A stretch of 64,000 bases of DNA from Candidatus Desulfarcum epimagneticum (GCA_900659855.1 CAACVI010000034.1:186001-250000); one strand, 5' to 3'; positions 16,365 through 25,612 are shown, numbered from the stretch's first letter. Translations and numbers: made by a program. Notes: generated by a model from the sequence alone, not told the origin.

Positions 16365-18404
16365 ATGAAACGATTCTTTACGCTTTTATTCGCCTTTTTA
16401 TTCATCCCGGCGCTTTTATTCACGGCGCCCGGGCCATTGGCGGCCTATCCGCTGTCCTTTTCGGACGACGCCGGGAAATCCATCGTCCTGGACCGGGAGC
16501 CCTCCCGGGCCGTGTCCCTGGTCCCGTCCGTCACCGAAATGATCCTGGCCATCGGCGCCGGGGAATCCCTCAAAGGGATCACCTGGCACAGCGTCACGCT
16601 TCCCGGGGCCGCCGGAAAAACGGTGGCCGGGGGATTTTTCGACCCTTCCGCCCGGGTGGTGGCCGCTTTGAGGCCGGACGTGGTGTTTGTCTCGGACATT
16701 CATGAAAAAATCGATGAGACCGCGGCGCCGGGCGCCCGGATCATCGTCATGGACTCCGTCTCCATTCCCGGCGCCTTCGATCAGATCCGGCTTTTGGGAG
16801 ACATTTTCAACCGGAAAGACCGGGCCCGGGAAGTGGTCCGAAAAATTGAAAAAGACTTTGACATCATCCGGAAAAAGACCAGGGCCATCTCCCCGCGCAA
16901 ACGGGTCATGAGAATCATGGGCCGGGACCGGCTCATGACCCCGGGCGCCGACTCCTTTCAAAACGAAATCATCCGGGCCGCCGGGGGAATCCCGCCGGAA
17001 AACCTTGAAAACGGGGACGTGGTTTTCATGGGCAAAGAGGCGTTTGAAGCGTTCAATCCCGAAATCCTCTACGGATGCGGACGGGATCGGGACATTGAAA
17101 AAAACGTCCTTCATCTTCCCGGTTGGCGGGACGTGGACGCGGTTCGAAACAAAAAAATATTTTATTTTCCCTGCGAGCTGACCTGCCGGGCCTCGGTGAA
17201 CGCCGCCTATTTCACGGGATGGCTGGCCGCCTCCATTTACGGGGACGCGCTTTTAAAAAAGGAAAGCCGGGTCTTTGGGGACAAAATTTTCAAGTCCCGA
17301 CCCATTGACACGGTCCCGGGATGGGTCCGCCAGGCGAGAATCGCCGAGAGCCGGATACACGATTTTGTCCACAAAACCCTGATCATCGATTTCAAAACCC
17401 CCATGGCCATTGTCTCCACCCTGGAGGGAATTCGGCGGGGCGTCGGGTCCATCGGCAACCATTACATTCCGCCCCATCACTGGCCCCTGACCGGCGCCCA
17501 CACTTTGGAGGCGCTTCGAAAAACGGTCTATCCGATCATAGGCGCCGACGCGAAACAGGCCTCGTTTCTGTTCACCGGCGCCGACATGGACCATCTGTCC
17601 GCGGTCACAGAGACATTCAAAGACATCGAGGTCTATGTCCTGGCCACCGCCGGGGTGTCCTCCAACGCCATGCGGATGTCTGTGGACCGGGGCGATTATT
17701 ACGAGCCGGGGGACGCCGCCGCCGAGGGAAGGGGCACGATCAATCTCATCATCATGGCCGACAGGCGGCTCACCCCCCGGGCCATGACCCGGGCCGTCAT
17801 CACCGCCACGGAGGCCAAAACAGCGGCGCTGATGGATATGGACATCCGCTCCAGCTATCAGGGCGGACGACGGGCCACCGGGACCGGGACCGACAACATC
17901 ATCGTGGCCGAAGGGGCCGGCCCGGCTCTGGACCATTCCGGGGGCCACTCCAAGCTGGGGGAGCTGATCGCCCGGGCCGTTTACAAAGCCGTCCGGGAGG
18001 CTGTGGCCATGCAAAACGGCCTGTTCACCGGGCGGCATGTTTTCCAGCGCCTCATGGAGCGGGGAATCCTGATCCATGAGCTGGCGGACGGTCCGGGATT
18101 TCCGGGCGCTGTGGAAAAAAGACGCCTGAAAAAAGAGGCCCGGGAGATTCTTCTCAACCCTTCCCACGCCTCCTTCATGGCCTCGGCCCTGGGTGTCAGC
18201 GACGATTATGAAAAGGGGCTCATCGCCGACCTGTCCTCGTTTGAGCGATGGGCCGAAGACGCGGCCCGGCGAATCGCCGGGAGGCCCTGCGAAATCAAAC
18301 CCTTCACAGCGGGACAGGGGCTTCCAAAGGCCGTGTCCACGGCCCTGGACGCGATTTTCTCCGGCGCCGCCGCCAGGTTGAGGGATCGGGGTGAAATAAA
18401 ATGA
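16365..18404 (+). CDS. BtuF-like corrinoid-binding domain fused to CbiZ adenosylcobinamide amidohydrolase
   Basis: 679 residues. A signal peptide (about 1-27) leads into a periplasmic-binding BtuF/FecB-type domain (about 30-310; RAVSLVPSVTEMILAIGAGE, then LKGITWHS). From about 325 it is CbiZ-like: KTPMAIVSTLEGIRRGVGS, IGNHYIPPHHW, VLATAGVSSNAMRMS, and RATGTGTDNIIVAEG with GGHSKLGELIARAV. CbiZ hydrolyses adenosyl-pseudocobalamin or cobinamide amides to adenosylcobyric acid for remodelling and is normally cytoplasmic; here the signal peptide predicts a periplasmic enzyme. A further 110-residue helical tail (about 565-679) is unassigned. The stop overlaps the next gene by ATGA. Both domain calls are strong; the location is inferred. 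Confidence 0.88.
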   Translation: MKRFFTLLFAFLFIPALLFTAPGPLAAYPLSFSDDAGKSIVLDREPSRAVSLVPSVTEMILAIGAGESLKGITWHSVTLPGAAGKTVAGGFFDPSARVVAALRPDVVFVSDIHEKIDETAAPGARIIVMDSVSIPGAFDQIRLLGDIFNRKDRAREVVRKIEKDFDIIRKKTRAISPRKRVMRIMGRDRLMTPGADSFQNEIIRAAGGIPPENLENGDVVFMGKEAFEAFNPEILYGCGRDRDIEKNVLHLPGWRDVDAVRNKKIFYFPCELTCRASVNAAYFTGWLAASIYGDALLKKESRVFGDKIFKSRPIDTVPGWVRQARIAESRIHDFVHKTLIIDFKTPMAIVSTLEGIRRGVGSIGNHYIPPHHWPLTGAHTLEALRKTVYPIIGADAKQASFLFTGADMDHLSAVTETFKDIEVYVLATAGVSSNAMRMSVDRGDYYEPGDAAAEGRGTINLIIMADRRLTPRAMTRAVITATEAKTAALMDMDIRSSYQGGRRATGTGTDNIIVAEGAGPALDHSGGHSKLGELIARAVYKAVREAVAMQNGLFTGRHVFQRLMERGILIHELADGPGFPGAVEKRRLKKEAREILLNPSHASFMASALGVSDDYEKGLIADLSSFERWAEDAARRIAGRPCEIKPFTAGQGLPKAVSTALDAIFSGAAARLRDRGEIK

Positions 18405-19312
18405 GAATCAATCAGACACGGCGCGCGGCGGCTGTTTTTTTCGTCTTTTTTTCAGTCCTTTTTTTACTTTGGAGAGGAGCGGCCCGGTCGGCGGACATGG
18501 AGGCCCGAAAAATCGTGTCCCTGGGCCCCGTCATCACCAAGATGATCTATATGCTGGGCGCCCAGGACCGGCTCATCGCCAACACCGTGTACTGCGTGGC
18601 GCCTGAAGAGGCCCGCGAAAAAAAAAAGATCGGCACGGTGATGCAGGCGGACATTGAAAAAATCATCAGCCTGGCGCCCGACCTGGTCATCGCCAGCTCC
18701 CTGGCCCGGGAAAAGCAGCTGGACATCCTGAGAAGACACGGGGTCCGGGCCATCCGCCTTCAAAATCCCAAAGGATTTTCTGAAATCTGCGACATGACCG
18801 CCCGGCTGGGAAAAATAGTGGGCCAGACCGAAAGAGCGGCCGAAATCATCGCCGGCGCCCGAAGACAGGTGGAGGCCGCGATACGCCGGACCCGGGGATT
18901 GAAAAAAAGAACGGTTTTCATGCAGATCGGCCTAAAGCCCCTGCGCGCCGCCTCCAAAGACGCCTTTATTCATGACTACATCGTCCTGTCCTCGGGCGTG
19001 AACATCGCCGAAAATGAGACATCCGGCGTTTACAGCCGGGAAAAGGTTCTGCAAGAAGACCCCGACGTGATTCTCATCGCCACCATGGGAACCTCCAAAA
19101 AGGCCGGGGAGATGGAGAAAAAAAGATGGGCCGCGTTTTCTTCCCTGAAAGCGGCCCGAAACGGCGAGATCCACGTCCTGGACCCGGAGATCGTGTGCAG
19201 CCCCACGCCCCCGATATTCGCCCAGGGCCTGGAAGAGATCGCGTCTTTGATTCACCCGGGGATCGGCGTTTTCAAAAAACGCCCTCAAGCCTTCGGCGAC
19301 GGGAGCCCATGA
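18401..19312 (+). CDS. btuF: Second periplasmic corrinoid/metal-chelate binding protein (BtuF/FecB-like)
   Basis: 303 residues with a signal/anchor segment (VFFVFFSVLFLLWRGAARSA) and a TroA/FecB fold: KIVSLGPVITKMIYMLGAQD, IGTVMQADIEKIISLAPDLVIA, and a C-terminal lobe with ILIATMG and LKAARNGEIHVLDPE. It is presumably the substrate-binding protein that delivers corrinoid to BtuCD. Overlaps the btuF-cbiZ stop and the btuC start by 4 bases each. Whether it or the fusion protein is the main BtuF cannot be told from sequence. Confidence 0.85.
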   Translation: MRINQTRRAAAVFFVFFSVLFLLWRGAARSADMEARKIVSLGPVITKMIYMLGAQDRLIANTVYCVAPEEAREKKKIGTVMQADIEKIISLAPDLVIASSLAREKQLDILRRHGVRAIRLQNPKGFSEICDMTARLGKIVGQTERAAEIIAGARRQVEAAIRRTRGLKKRTVFMQIGLKPLRAASKDAFIHDYIVLSSGVNIAENETSGVYSREKVLQEDPDVILIATMGTSKKAGEMEKKRWAAFSSLKAARNGEIHVLDPEIVCSPTPPIFAQGLEEIASLIHPGIGVFKKRPQAFGDGSP

Positions 19313-20322
19313 CTGAAAACAAAAAACGAAAATGGGCGTTGGCCACAGCGTCCCTCATCGGCCTTGTCGCGATTGCGAGCCTGATCTCTTTATGCGCCGG
19401 AAGCGCGGGAATTCACCCCGCCGACATTCCGGGCATACTGCTGAAAGGGCACGGCACGGCGGAGCGAAGCATCCTTTTGGATATCCGTCTGCCCCGGCTG
19501 ATCCTGGGCCTGGCCGTGGGCGGGTCCCTGGGGCTGGCCGGCGCGCTTCTCCAGGGCATATTCCGAAACCCCCTGGTGGAGCCTTACACCCTGGGCATCT
19601 CCGGCGGGGCCTCTTTGGGGGTGTGCGCCAACATCATTTTGAACCTCCATGACACCCTGGGCATGCTCGCCTACCCGGCCTCGGGTTTTATGGGCGCCGC
19701 CGCGGTGGTTTTTTTGGTTTACGGGCTCAACCGGAAACCCGGCGCCATGAAATCCGGGGGCATGCTTTTGACCGGGGTGATGATCAGCTACGTGTCGTCG
19801 TCCGCGGTCATGCTGCTCATGGCGGTGTCCGGAAACGACGATTTGCGAGACATCGTGTTCTGGATCATGGGGTCTTTGGACGAGCCCAGCCCGTTTTTAA
19901 TCCGCGCCTCCGTGTGGGTGTCCCTGGCGGGTCTGGCCGCGTCGTTTTTCTTCTGCCTGGATCTCAACGCCCTGGCCCTGGGGGAAGAAGAAGCCGAGCA
20001 TCTGGGAGTCCACGCGGCCCGGACCCGGAAAAGGGTCTTTGTCATCGCCTCGGTCATGACGGGCCTGAGTGTGTCCGTGGCCGGCGTCATTATGTTCGCG
20101 GGCCTCATCGTGCCCCATTTCATGCGGATCATCATCGGCTCCGACCACCGTATCCTTCTCGTCGGCTCTTTTCTGGCCGGGGCCTCGTTTCTGGCCCTGT
20201 GCGACGTCATCGCCCGAACCATCATCTCCCCGCTGGAGCTTCCCGTGGGGGTCATCACCGGCATCATCGGGGGAACGGTCTTCATCTGGGCGCTTTACAG
20301 AAAAGGGAGCGAGATGTCATGA
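19309..20322 (+). CDS. btuC: ABC transporter permease of the FecCD/BtuC family
   Basis: 337 residues and about ten membrane helices. Family landmarks: RLPRLILGLAVGGSLGLAGA, LLQGIFRNPLVEPYTLGISG, and the conserved end IVPHFMRIIIGSDHRILLVG...ELPVGVITGIIGGTVFIWAL. The ATG at 19309 overlaps the preceding stop (ATGA); a longer in-frame start would run back into the neighbouring gene. Inner-membrane channel for corrinoid import. Confidence 0.93.
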   Translation: MTENKKRKWALATASLIGLVAIASLISLCAGSAGIHPADIPGILLKGHGTAERSILLDIRLPRLILGLAVGGSLGLAGALLQGIFRNPLVEPYTLGISGGASLGVCANIILNLHDTLGMLAYPASGFMGAAAVVFLVYGLNRKPGAMKSGGMLLTGVMISYVSSSAVMLLMAVSGNDDLRDIVFWIMGSLDEPSPFLIRASVWVSLAGLAASFFFCLDLNALALGEEEAEHLGVHAARTRKRVFVIASVMTGLSVSVAGVIMFAGLIVPHFMRIIIGSDHRILLVGSFLAGASFLALCDVIARTIISPLELPVGVITGIIGGTVFIWALYRKGSEMS

Positions 20323-21143
20323 CCCCTGTTCTCAAACTGGACCGTGTGGATTTGGGATACCCGGGAAAACCGGTTTTAAAAGATGTCTCCTTCGGCCTTT
20401 TACCCGGCGAAATGGCCGGCGTGACGGGCCCCAACGGATCAGGCAAAACCACTCTCATCAAGGCCGCCGCCGGCCTCATCCGACCGGAAAAGGGCGGGAT
20501 TTTCATCAACGGCCAAAACATCCGGGCCATGTCCCATATGGAGCGGGCGCGGCGCATCGCGGCGGCCCGGCAGTCTTCGGACGCTCCCCACATGACCGTG
20601 GAGGCGCACACGCTTTTGGGAAGGCTTCCTTTTTTTAAAAAATACCAGTTTTTCGAAACCGAAAAAGACCGGTCCACGGCCCGGAAATACATGAGGCTCA
20701 CCGGTGTGCTCGCCCTGAAAGACAAGCGCATGGATGAGATCAGCCAGGGCGAAAGGCAGCTGGCCGGCATCGCCCGCGCCCTGTGTCAGGAGCCGGCCCT
20801 TCTGATGCTGGACGAGCCCACCTCCAACCTGGACATCGCGCGCCAGGTTCAAATTCTGGAGCTGGTGGATCATTTGAGAAAAGAGATGGGAATGGCCGTT
20901 TTAACGGCCCTTCATGATTTGAACCTGGCCTCCGAGTATTCCGACCGGATCATCATGGTCAACGGGAAGACCGGGAAGGTCCGCGACATGGGGGCGCCGG
21001 AAGACGCCCTGACCGAAGACTCCATCCGGGAGGTGTACGACGCCCGGGTCTCGGTGTCCCGAAACCCGGATTCGGGAAAACCCCGGGTGTTTGTCAAAAG
21101 GCCCCCCGCGGCGCTCAGGACGCCATCTCCACGATCCGGTTGA
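20319..21143 (+). CDS. btuD: ABC transporter ATP-binding protein for corrinoids
   Basis: 274 residues. Walker A GPNGSGKTTLIKA, signature ISQGERQLAGIARAL, Walker B LLMLDEPTSNLD, H-loop TALHDLNLA. The ATG overlaps the btuC stop by 4 bases. Last gene of the cobalamin operon; its final 29 bases overlap the convergent elbB gene, so there is no room for an intergenic terminator. Confidence 0.93.
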   Translation: MTPVLKLDRVDLGYPGKPVLKDVSFGLLPGEMAGVTGPNGSGKTTLIKAAAGLIRPEKGGIFINGQNIRAMSHMERARRIAAARQSSDAPHMTVEAHTLLGRLPFFKKYQFFETEKDRSTARKYMRLTGVLALKDKRMDEISQGERQLAGIARALCQEPALLMLDEPTSNLDIARQVQILELVDHLRKEMGMAVLTALHDLNLASEYSDRIIMVNGKTGKVRDMGAPEDALTEDSIREVYDARVSVSRNPDSGKPRVFVKRPPAALRTPSPRSG

Positions 21144-21771
21144 CGAGCTTTTCGATGCCTTTGGCCACGTCTTTGATTCCCGGCCCCAGCATGTAGGCCG
21201 GGGTGGAGACGATCCTGTTTTTTTCATCCTCCACGATCCCGTCCACCGGGCATTCCACGTGCCGGGCGCCCATGGCCTCCAGGGCCGACGCCGTGGCCAT
21301 GTCGTTTCCGATGGTCAGCCGGGGATTTTTGTCGGACAGGGCCGACGCCAGGACCACCGGCGCGATGCAGATGGCCCCCAGGGGTTTTCCCTGCCCGGCC
21401 ATCTCCCGGATCAGCCCCCGGACCCCCGGGTTCACGACCGCGTCCTTTCCCTTTTCGGCGAAATCGCATAAATTTTTCGCGGCGCCGAACCCCCCGGGCA
21501 GGACCAGGGCGTCCAGGTCTTCGGCCCGGACCTCCTGGATGTCCCGGATATCGCCCCGGGCGATCCGGGCCGACTCGGCCAGGACGTTTCTTTGCTCACC
21601 GGCCATTTCGCCGGTGGCGTGGTTGATCACATCATGCTGGCCCATATTCGGCGCCATGGCCTCAATCCCGGCGCCGGCCCTGTCCAGGAACAGCAGGGTC
21701 AGCGTCGCCTCATGAATTTCGGATCCGTCGTTTTTCCCGCATCCGGACAGCAGAACTCCGATTTTCGGCAT
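21115..21771 (-). CDS. elbB: ElbB-type DJ-1/PfpI-superfamily glyoxalase-like protein
   Basis: 218 residues. Starts IGVLLSGCGKNDGSEIHEA, has the class I glutamine amidotransferase-like elbow IAPVVLA around the nucleophile Cys (LGAICIAPV) and LVLPGGFGAAKNLCDFA, all typical of ElbB (isoprenoid biosynthesis glyoxalase ElbB). AGGAGGAAGAGTT precedes the ATG. Family known for weak glyoxalase activity; physiological role unclear. Overlaps the btuD 3' end tail to tail. Confidence 0.88.
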   Translation of the reverse strand: MPKIGVLLSGCGKNDGSEIHEATLTLLFLDRAGAGIEAMAPNMGQHDVINHATGEMAGEQRNVLAESARIARGDIRDIQEVRAEDLDALVLPGGFGAAKNLCDFAEKGKDAVVNPGVRGLIREMAGQGKPLGAICIAPVVLASALSDKNPRLTIGNDMATASALEAMGARHVECPVDGIVEDEKNRIVSTPAYMLGPGIKDVAKGIEKLVNRIVEMAS

Positions 21772-21837
21772 AACTCTTCCTCCTTTTTTCGATATAAAAC
21801 CAAGACCAAGGCGCGAGGCGATCGCCCCATATAGGCG

Positions 21838-22047
21838 TCACCGGGGGAGATGAAGAGGAGCGGAATCCCTGTCCGCGCGCAAGGCATGGCGAGTCGCTAT
21901 GGGTTTGGGTTTCAGACGCGCAAGTCGGCTCTTTATTTTTTTTTGACGCGATTTGTAATCCTCACAAATGGCGTCGAGATCATAGTCAAATAATTTGGAA
22001 TGTTCATGCCGGATCCTGCGAACTTCTTCGATAATAGGGTCTTTCAT
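21838..22047 (-). CDS. Probable antitoxin of a PIN-toxin pair
   Basis: A 69-residue protein beginning MKDPIIEEVRRIRHEHSKLF, then DLDAICEDYKSRQKK: the start of many short antitoxins found next to PIN toxins. The C-terminal third is Arg/Pro-rich and without predicted structure. Its start codon overlaps the stop of the upstream PIN gene (ATGA). Antitoxin role inferred from size, sequence style and coupling. Confidence 0.65.
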   Translation of the reverse strand: MKDPIIEEVRRIRHEHSKLFDYDLDAICEDYKSRQKKIKSRLARLKPKPIATRHALRADRDSAPLHLPR

Positions 22048-22520
22048 ATTTCATCTCCTAAAAATTCTTCCGGCGAGCATATTTCAGGACACGCCCAACC
22101 GATTTCTTCGAGTAACTGTCTGATTTTTATTCGAATGAATGGGTTGTTGATCTGTTTGAAATTCCAGGTCACAATAGCGTCCATTCCATTTGCCGCCGCC
22201 ACCGCGATATGAAGCGCGTCTTCAGGACATTTTTCAGGAATCGCTTTTTTGAGCAGAAAAATTCGAGCGATTTCTTTAATTTCATCATCGATCTCAAGAG
22301 CCCGGAAGGATTCTATCATCCGTCGACGATGCTTTGCCTGGGTTTTATCTCCCCTCAACGCCTCTTGAATGACGATATCGGAAATGAACACCTCAAACTC
22401 ATGAAGGCGATTCCAGAAATCCACAGTGGACGCCTGACGAGCCGCGATCACTATATTTTTCGATGGTCTCGCGGTTAAATAGCTGATGACGCTTGTTTCA
22501 ATGTAAATTTTTGATTTCAT
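22044..22520 (-). CDS. PIN-domain (VapC-like) ribonuclease toxin
   Basis: 158 residues. PIN acidic residues are recognisable: N-terminal Asp/Glu position in YIETSVISYL, the IQEALRGD Glu, the PEDALHIAVAAANGMDAIVT Asp and the following TWNFKQINN. PIN toxins cleave RNA in a Mg-dependent way. The first acidic residue is Glu instead of the usual Asp, common in this subfamily. First gene of a toxin-antitoxin pair with 21838-22047. Confidence 0.8.
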   Translation of the reverse strand: MKSKIYIETSVISYLTARPSKNIVIAARQASTVDFWNRLHEFEVFISDIVIQEALRGDKTQAKHRRRMIESFRALEIDDEIKEIARIFLLKKAIPEKCPEDALHIAVAAANGMDAIVTWNFKQINNPFIRIKIRQLLEEIGWACPEICSPEEFLGDEI

Positions 22521-22768
22521 CAGTTCGTCTGATTTTAATGCTCTTATGTGTCGGGTTAGAGAAAAAGATCAAATAAACACAGGTCCTTGCCCCTCATAGA
22601 GACTGAAACGGCGGGCAAAGGTTTTTTTATGTTATATTAACAGTCTCCCTGGTCTTTTTCAATAAAATTGTTTTTAATTTTTTTCCCTTTCAGAATGACA
22701 AATTAGGCGCTACCATATGACGCCATGGATCGTATTCGACTCCTGACCGACTACATAAGGAGGTTTTC

Positions 22769-24691
22769 ATGGATTTAAGCGAGCGCCGCCCTGAGAAACT
22801 AATGTCCGCAGACGAGGCGCTGTCCAGAATCAAAAACGGAAGCCGGGTGTTTCTGGGGACCGGGTTCGGCGAGCCCCGTCATCTGATCCGCGCCCTTGCC
22901 CAAAACAAAAAACTCCACGACATCATGATCTACCAGATGCTTTCCTCCACCCTGGCGGAATTTGTGGACGATCCGTCCTTTCTGCGCCGTTTTTCCATCA
23001 AGCTTTTTTTCATCAACAACGTCATGCGAAAGGCGGCCTTCGAGGGAAAAATCGACTACATCCCCAGCTACCTCTCCCAGCTCACCGGCCTTTTTTACAG
23101 CCGGCGGATCGGGCTGGACGTCTCCCTCATCCAGGTGGCCCCGCCGGACCGGTTCGGCTACTGCAGCCTGGGCATTTCCGTGGCGCTGTCCCGGGCGGCC
23201 ATCGACAATTCCAAACTGGTCATCGCCCAGGTGAACCCCCGGATGCCCCGGACATGGGGGGAGACCTTTGTCCACGTGGACGAGATCGACTGCATGGTGG
23301 CCTTCGAGGAGCCCCTCCTTGAGGACAAGCCCTGCGAACAGGATCCGGAAACCGCCGAAATCAACGCCCGGATCGGCCACTATGTCTCCCAGCTTGTGGA
23401 CGACGGGGCCACGCTTCAAATCGGCCTGGGAAACGTGCCCTATTCCATTCTCCAGTACCTGGAAAACAAAAAAAACTTAGGCGTCCACACCCAGATGATC
23501 ACAGACGCCTTTATTCCGCTGATGGAAAAAAAGATCATCAACAACAAAAAAAAGACCCTGCTGCCCGGCAAGGCGGTGGCGTCTTTGTGCATGGGCTCCG
23601 AAGCGCTTTACCGGTACGTGGACGACAATCCCCTGTTTTATTTCAGCTCCTCGAAATTCGTCAACGACCCTTCAGTCATCGCCAAAAACGAGCGCCTGAT
23701 CTCCATCAGCTCCGCCCTGGAGGTGGATCTGACCGGCCAGGTCTGCATGGACTCGGTGGGGGATCTGTTCTACAGCGGAAGCGGGGACCAGGTGGATTTC
23801 CTCCGGGGAAGCGCCATGTCCAAAGGCGGGTTTTCCATCATCGCCCTTCCCTCCACGGCCCGGGGAGGAACCGTGTCCCGGATCGCCCCCCATCTGAGCA
23901 AGGGGGCCGGGGTGGCCACCACCCGGGGAGACGTGAATTTCGTGGTGACCGAATACGGCATCGCCGAACTCCAGGGAAAAAGCATCTACCAGCGGGTCAT
24001 GGAGCTGTCCCAGGTGGCCCATCCCGATTTCAGGGAGGAACTCATCCGCCAGGCCAAAAAAAGACATTATATTTTCGCGGACCAGCTTCCCCCCTCCAGA
24101 GAGGATCTTCTTTTTCTGGAATCGTACAAATCCATTTTCAAACTCAAAAACGGGAAAACCATCGAGGTCCGCCCCCTGGTTCCGTCGGACGAATTTTCAT
24201 ACCGGAACTTCTTTTACTCCCTGAGGCAGGAAACCATCTTCCACCGGTTTTTCTACAATATCAAACTTTTCCCCCACGAGACCATCCAGAAACACTGGGC
24301 CAGCGTGGATTACCGGAAAAACATGTCCCTCATCGGGCTGAGCCGGGCCCGGGGGCACAAGGAAATCATGGCCATCGGCTCCTACGCCATGGGCGAGGAC
24401 GGCGCCCGGGCCGAGGTGGCCTTTGTGGTCCGGGAGGATTTCCAGAGCCTGGGGGTCGCCTCGTATCTCATGGACGCGCTTCAAAAAATAGCCAAAGAAA
24501 ACGGATATATGGGATTCACCGCCACGGTTTTGAGAACCAATTCCTCCATGCTGCGCATTTTCAAAAAGAAATTTCCGGCGGCGAAAATGTCCTCCAGCAT
24601 GGACGGATTTGAAATCGTCGCGGATTTTGACGTTCCTCCTCCTCCGGACGGCGACGGCGCCCCTGAAACGGGCGAAAAAAATGAAAAATAA
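22769..24691 (+). CDS. Acetyl-CoA hydrolase/CoA-transferase fused to a GNAT acetyltransferase (copy 1)
   Basis: 640 residues. N-terminal CoA-transferase family (about 1-445): Ala/Gly-rich GTGFGEPRHLIRAL, DDGATLQIGLGNVP, the catalytic Glu in SALEVDLTGQVCMDS (E318), and VTEYGIAELQGKS. C-terminal GNAT domain (about 465-620) with FVVREDFQSLGVASYLMDAL, the acetyl-CoA pyrophosphate loop. Likely CoA transfer among short acyl groups with an acetyltransferase of unknown target. AAGGAGG precedes the ATG. Stop overlaps the rsmG start by 11 bases. Confidence 0.88.
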   Translation: MDLSERRPEKLMSADEALSRIKNGSRVFLGTGFGEPRHLIRALAQNKKLHDIMIYQMLSSTLAEFVDDPSFLRRFSIKLFFINNVMRKAAFEGKIDYIPSYLSQLTGLFYSRRIGLDVSLIQVAPPDRFGYCSLGISVALSRAAIDNSKLVIAQVNPRMPRTWGETFVHVDEIDCMVAFEEPLLEDKPCEQDPETAEINARIGHYVSQLVDDGATLQIGLGNVPYSILQYLENKKNLGVHTQMITDAFIPLMEKKIINNKKKTLLPGKAVASLCMGSEALYRYVDDNPLFYFSSSKFVNDPSVIAKNERLISISSALEVDLTGQVCMDSVGDLFYSGSGDQVDFLRGSAMSKGGFSIIALPSTARGGTVSRIAPHLSKGAGVATTRGDVNFVVTEYGIAELQGKSIYQRVMELSQVAHPDFREELIRQAKKRHYIFADQLPPSREDLLFLESYKSIFKLKNGKTIEVRPLVPSDEFSYRNFFYSLRQETIFHRFFYNIKLFPHETIQKHWASVDYRKNMSLIGLSRARGHKEIMAIGSYAMGEDGARAEVAFVVREDFQSLGVASYLMDALQKIAKENGYMGFTATVLRTNSSMLRIFKKKFPAAKMSSSMDGFEIVADFDVPPPPDGDGAPETGEKNEK

Positions 24692-25400
24692 AAAAAGCGG
24701 CCCCCGGAAAGGAAGCCTTGAGACGGGCTCCAAAAGATGGCGGGAACTCATCCTGGACGGCGCGGAGCGGATGGGGGCGCCCCTGGACGGCCGGGCGGCG
24801 GGGCTTTTCGCCATTCATGCCCGGGAGCTTTCCATGTGGAACAAAAAAATAAACCTCACGGCCATCTCCGATCCCCTGGAGACGGCGGTCAAACATTTCA
24901 TCGATTCCATCGCGGCGGCGGACCTGTTTCCCGAAGGCGCGCGCCTGCTGGACATGGGCTCCGGCGGAGGCTTTCCGGGCCTGGCGCTGAAAGCGGCCCG
25001 GCCGGACCTCTCCGTGACGCTGCTGGACGCCTCGATGAAAAAAACGCATTTTTTAAGCCATGTGATCCGGCAAACCGGGCTTGGGGACGTCCGGGCGGCT
25101 CATGGCCGCGCCGAGGACCTGGCAGGGGACGATTCATACAAAGGACGCTTCGACGCCGTGGTCTGCCGGGCCTTTTCGTCCCTTCCGGACATTTGGGAAA
25201 AAGGGGCGCCGTTTCTTTCAAAAAACGGCCGGCTGACGGCGTGGAAGGGAAAAAACGGGGAAAGCGAGGCCAAAGAATTTCTTTCGGGGCTTTCCGACAT
25301 GGGCGCGGGCGGGGATGAGGCCGACGTCCGGATAAAGAAATACCGGCTTCCTTTTCTTGATCTTGAAAGGGCGCTGGTCCTGATCCTGAAAGGGCGCTGA
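24681..25400 (+). CDS. rsmG: 16S rRNA (guanine-N7) methyltransferase
   Basis: 239 residues. RsmG/GidB motifs: MWNKKINLTAISDP, HFIDSIAAADLFPEGARLLD, the SAM-binding GSGGGFPGLALKAARPDL, and VVCRAFSSLPD. Methylates G527 of 16S rRNA. The ATG at 24681 lies within the 3' end of the preceding gene, so translation is likely coupled; an upstream start would duplicate that gene's C-terminus in another frame. Confidence 0.92.
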   Translation: MKNKKSGPRKGSLETGSKRWRELILDGAERMGAPLDGRAAGLFAIHARELSMWNKKINLTAISDPLETAVKHFIDSIAAADLFPEGARLLDMGSGGGFPGLALKAARPDLSVTLLDASMKKTHFLSHVIRQTGLGDVRAAHGRAEDLAGDDSYKGRFDAVVCRAFSSLPDIWEKGAPFLSKNGRLTAWKGKNGESEAKEFLSGLSDMGAGGDEADVRIKKYRLPFLDLERALVLILKGR

Positions 25401-25429
25401 AGGAACCCCGGGGGATGAGATTTACGAAT

Positions 25430-25612
25430 TTACTTTTTAGACGAGGCGTACCCGTCGGCGTACCATCCCCCCCCTTTTAATTCAAAGGAGCACTGGGAGA
25501 TGATCTTTTTGGCCTCACACCCGCATTCGGGGCATTCAATTTTTTCCGTCCCCATTTTCACAAACTCCTCGGTGACGGTTCCCTCGGGGCATTCAAATTC
25601 GTAAACCGGCAT
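25430..25612 (-). CDS. FmdB-family zinc-ribbon protein (60 aa)
   Basis: Starts MPVYEFECPEGTVTEEFVK and has the second knuckle IECPECGCEAKKIIS, then the GGGWYADGYA tail common in FmdB-type putative regulators. The ATG at 25612 was chosen over an upstream one because MPVYEF is the family start and AAAGGAG sits 6 bases ahead. Only one canonical CxxC pair plus single Cys residues is present. Function unknown; probably structural zinc binding. Confidence 0.85.
   Translation of the reverse strand: MPVYEFECPEGTVTEEFVKMGTEKIECPECGCEAKKIISQCSFELKGGGWYADGYASSKK

Noticed and set aside
21699..21887. 62-codon reverse ORF between elbB and the PIN antitoxin
   Set aside because: Overlaps the elbB start region in another frame; no family resemblance and no conserved start signal.
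22521..22768. Leader before the first CoA-transferase gene examined for a riboswitch or small RNA
   Set aside because: AT-rich with T-tracts but no recognisable conserved RNA elements; only the AAGGAGG site before the ATG is clear.
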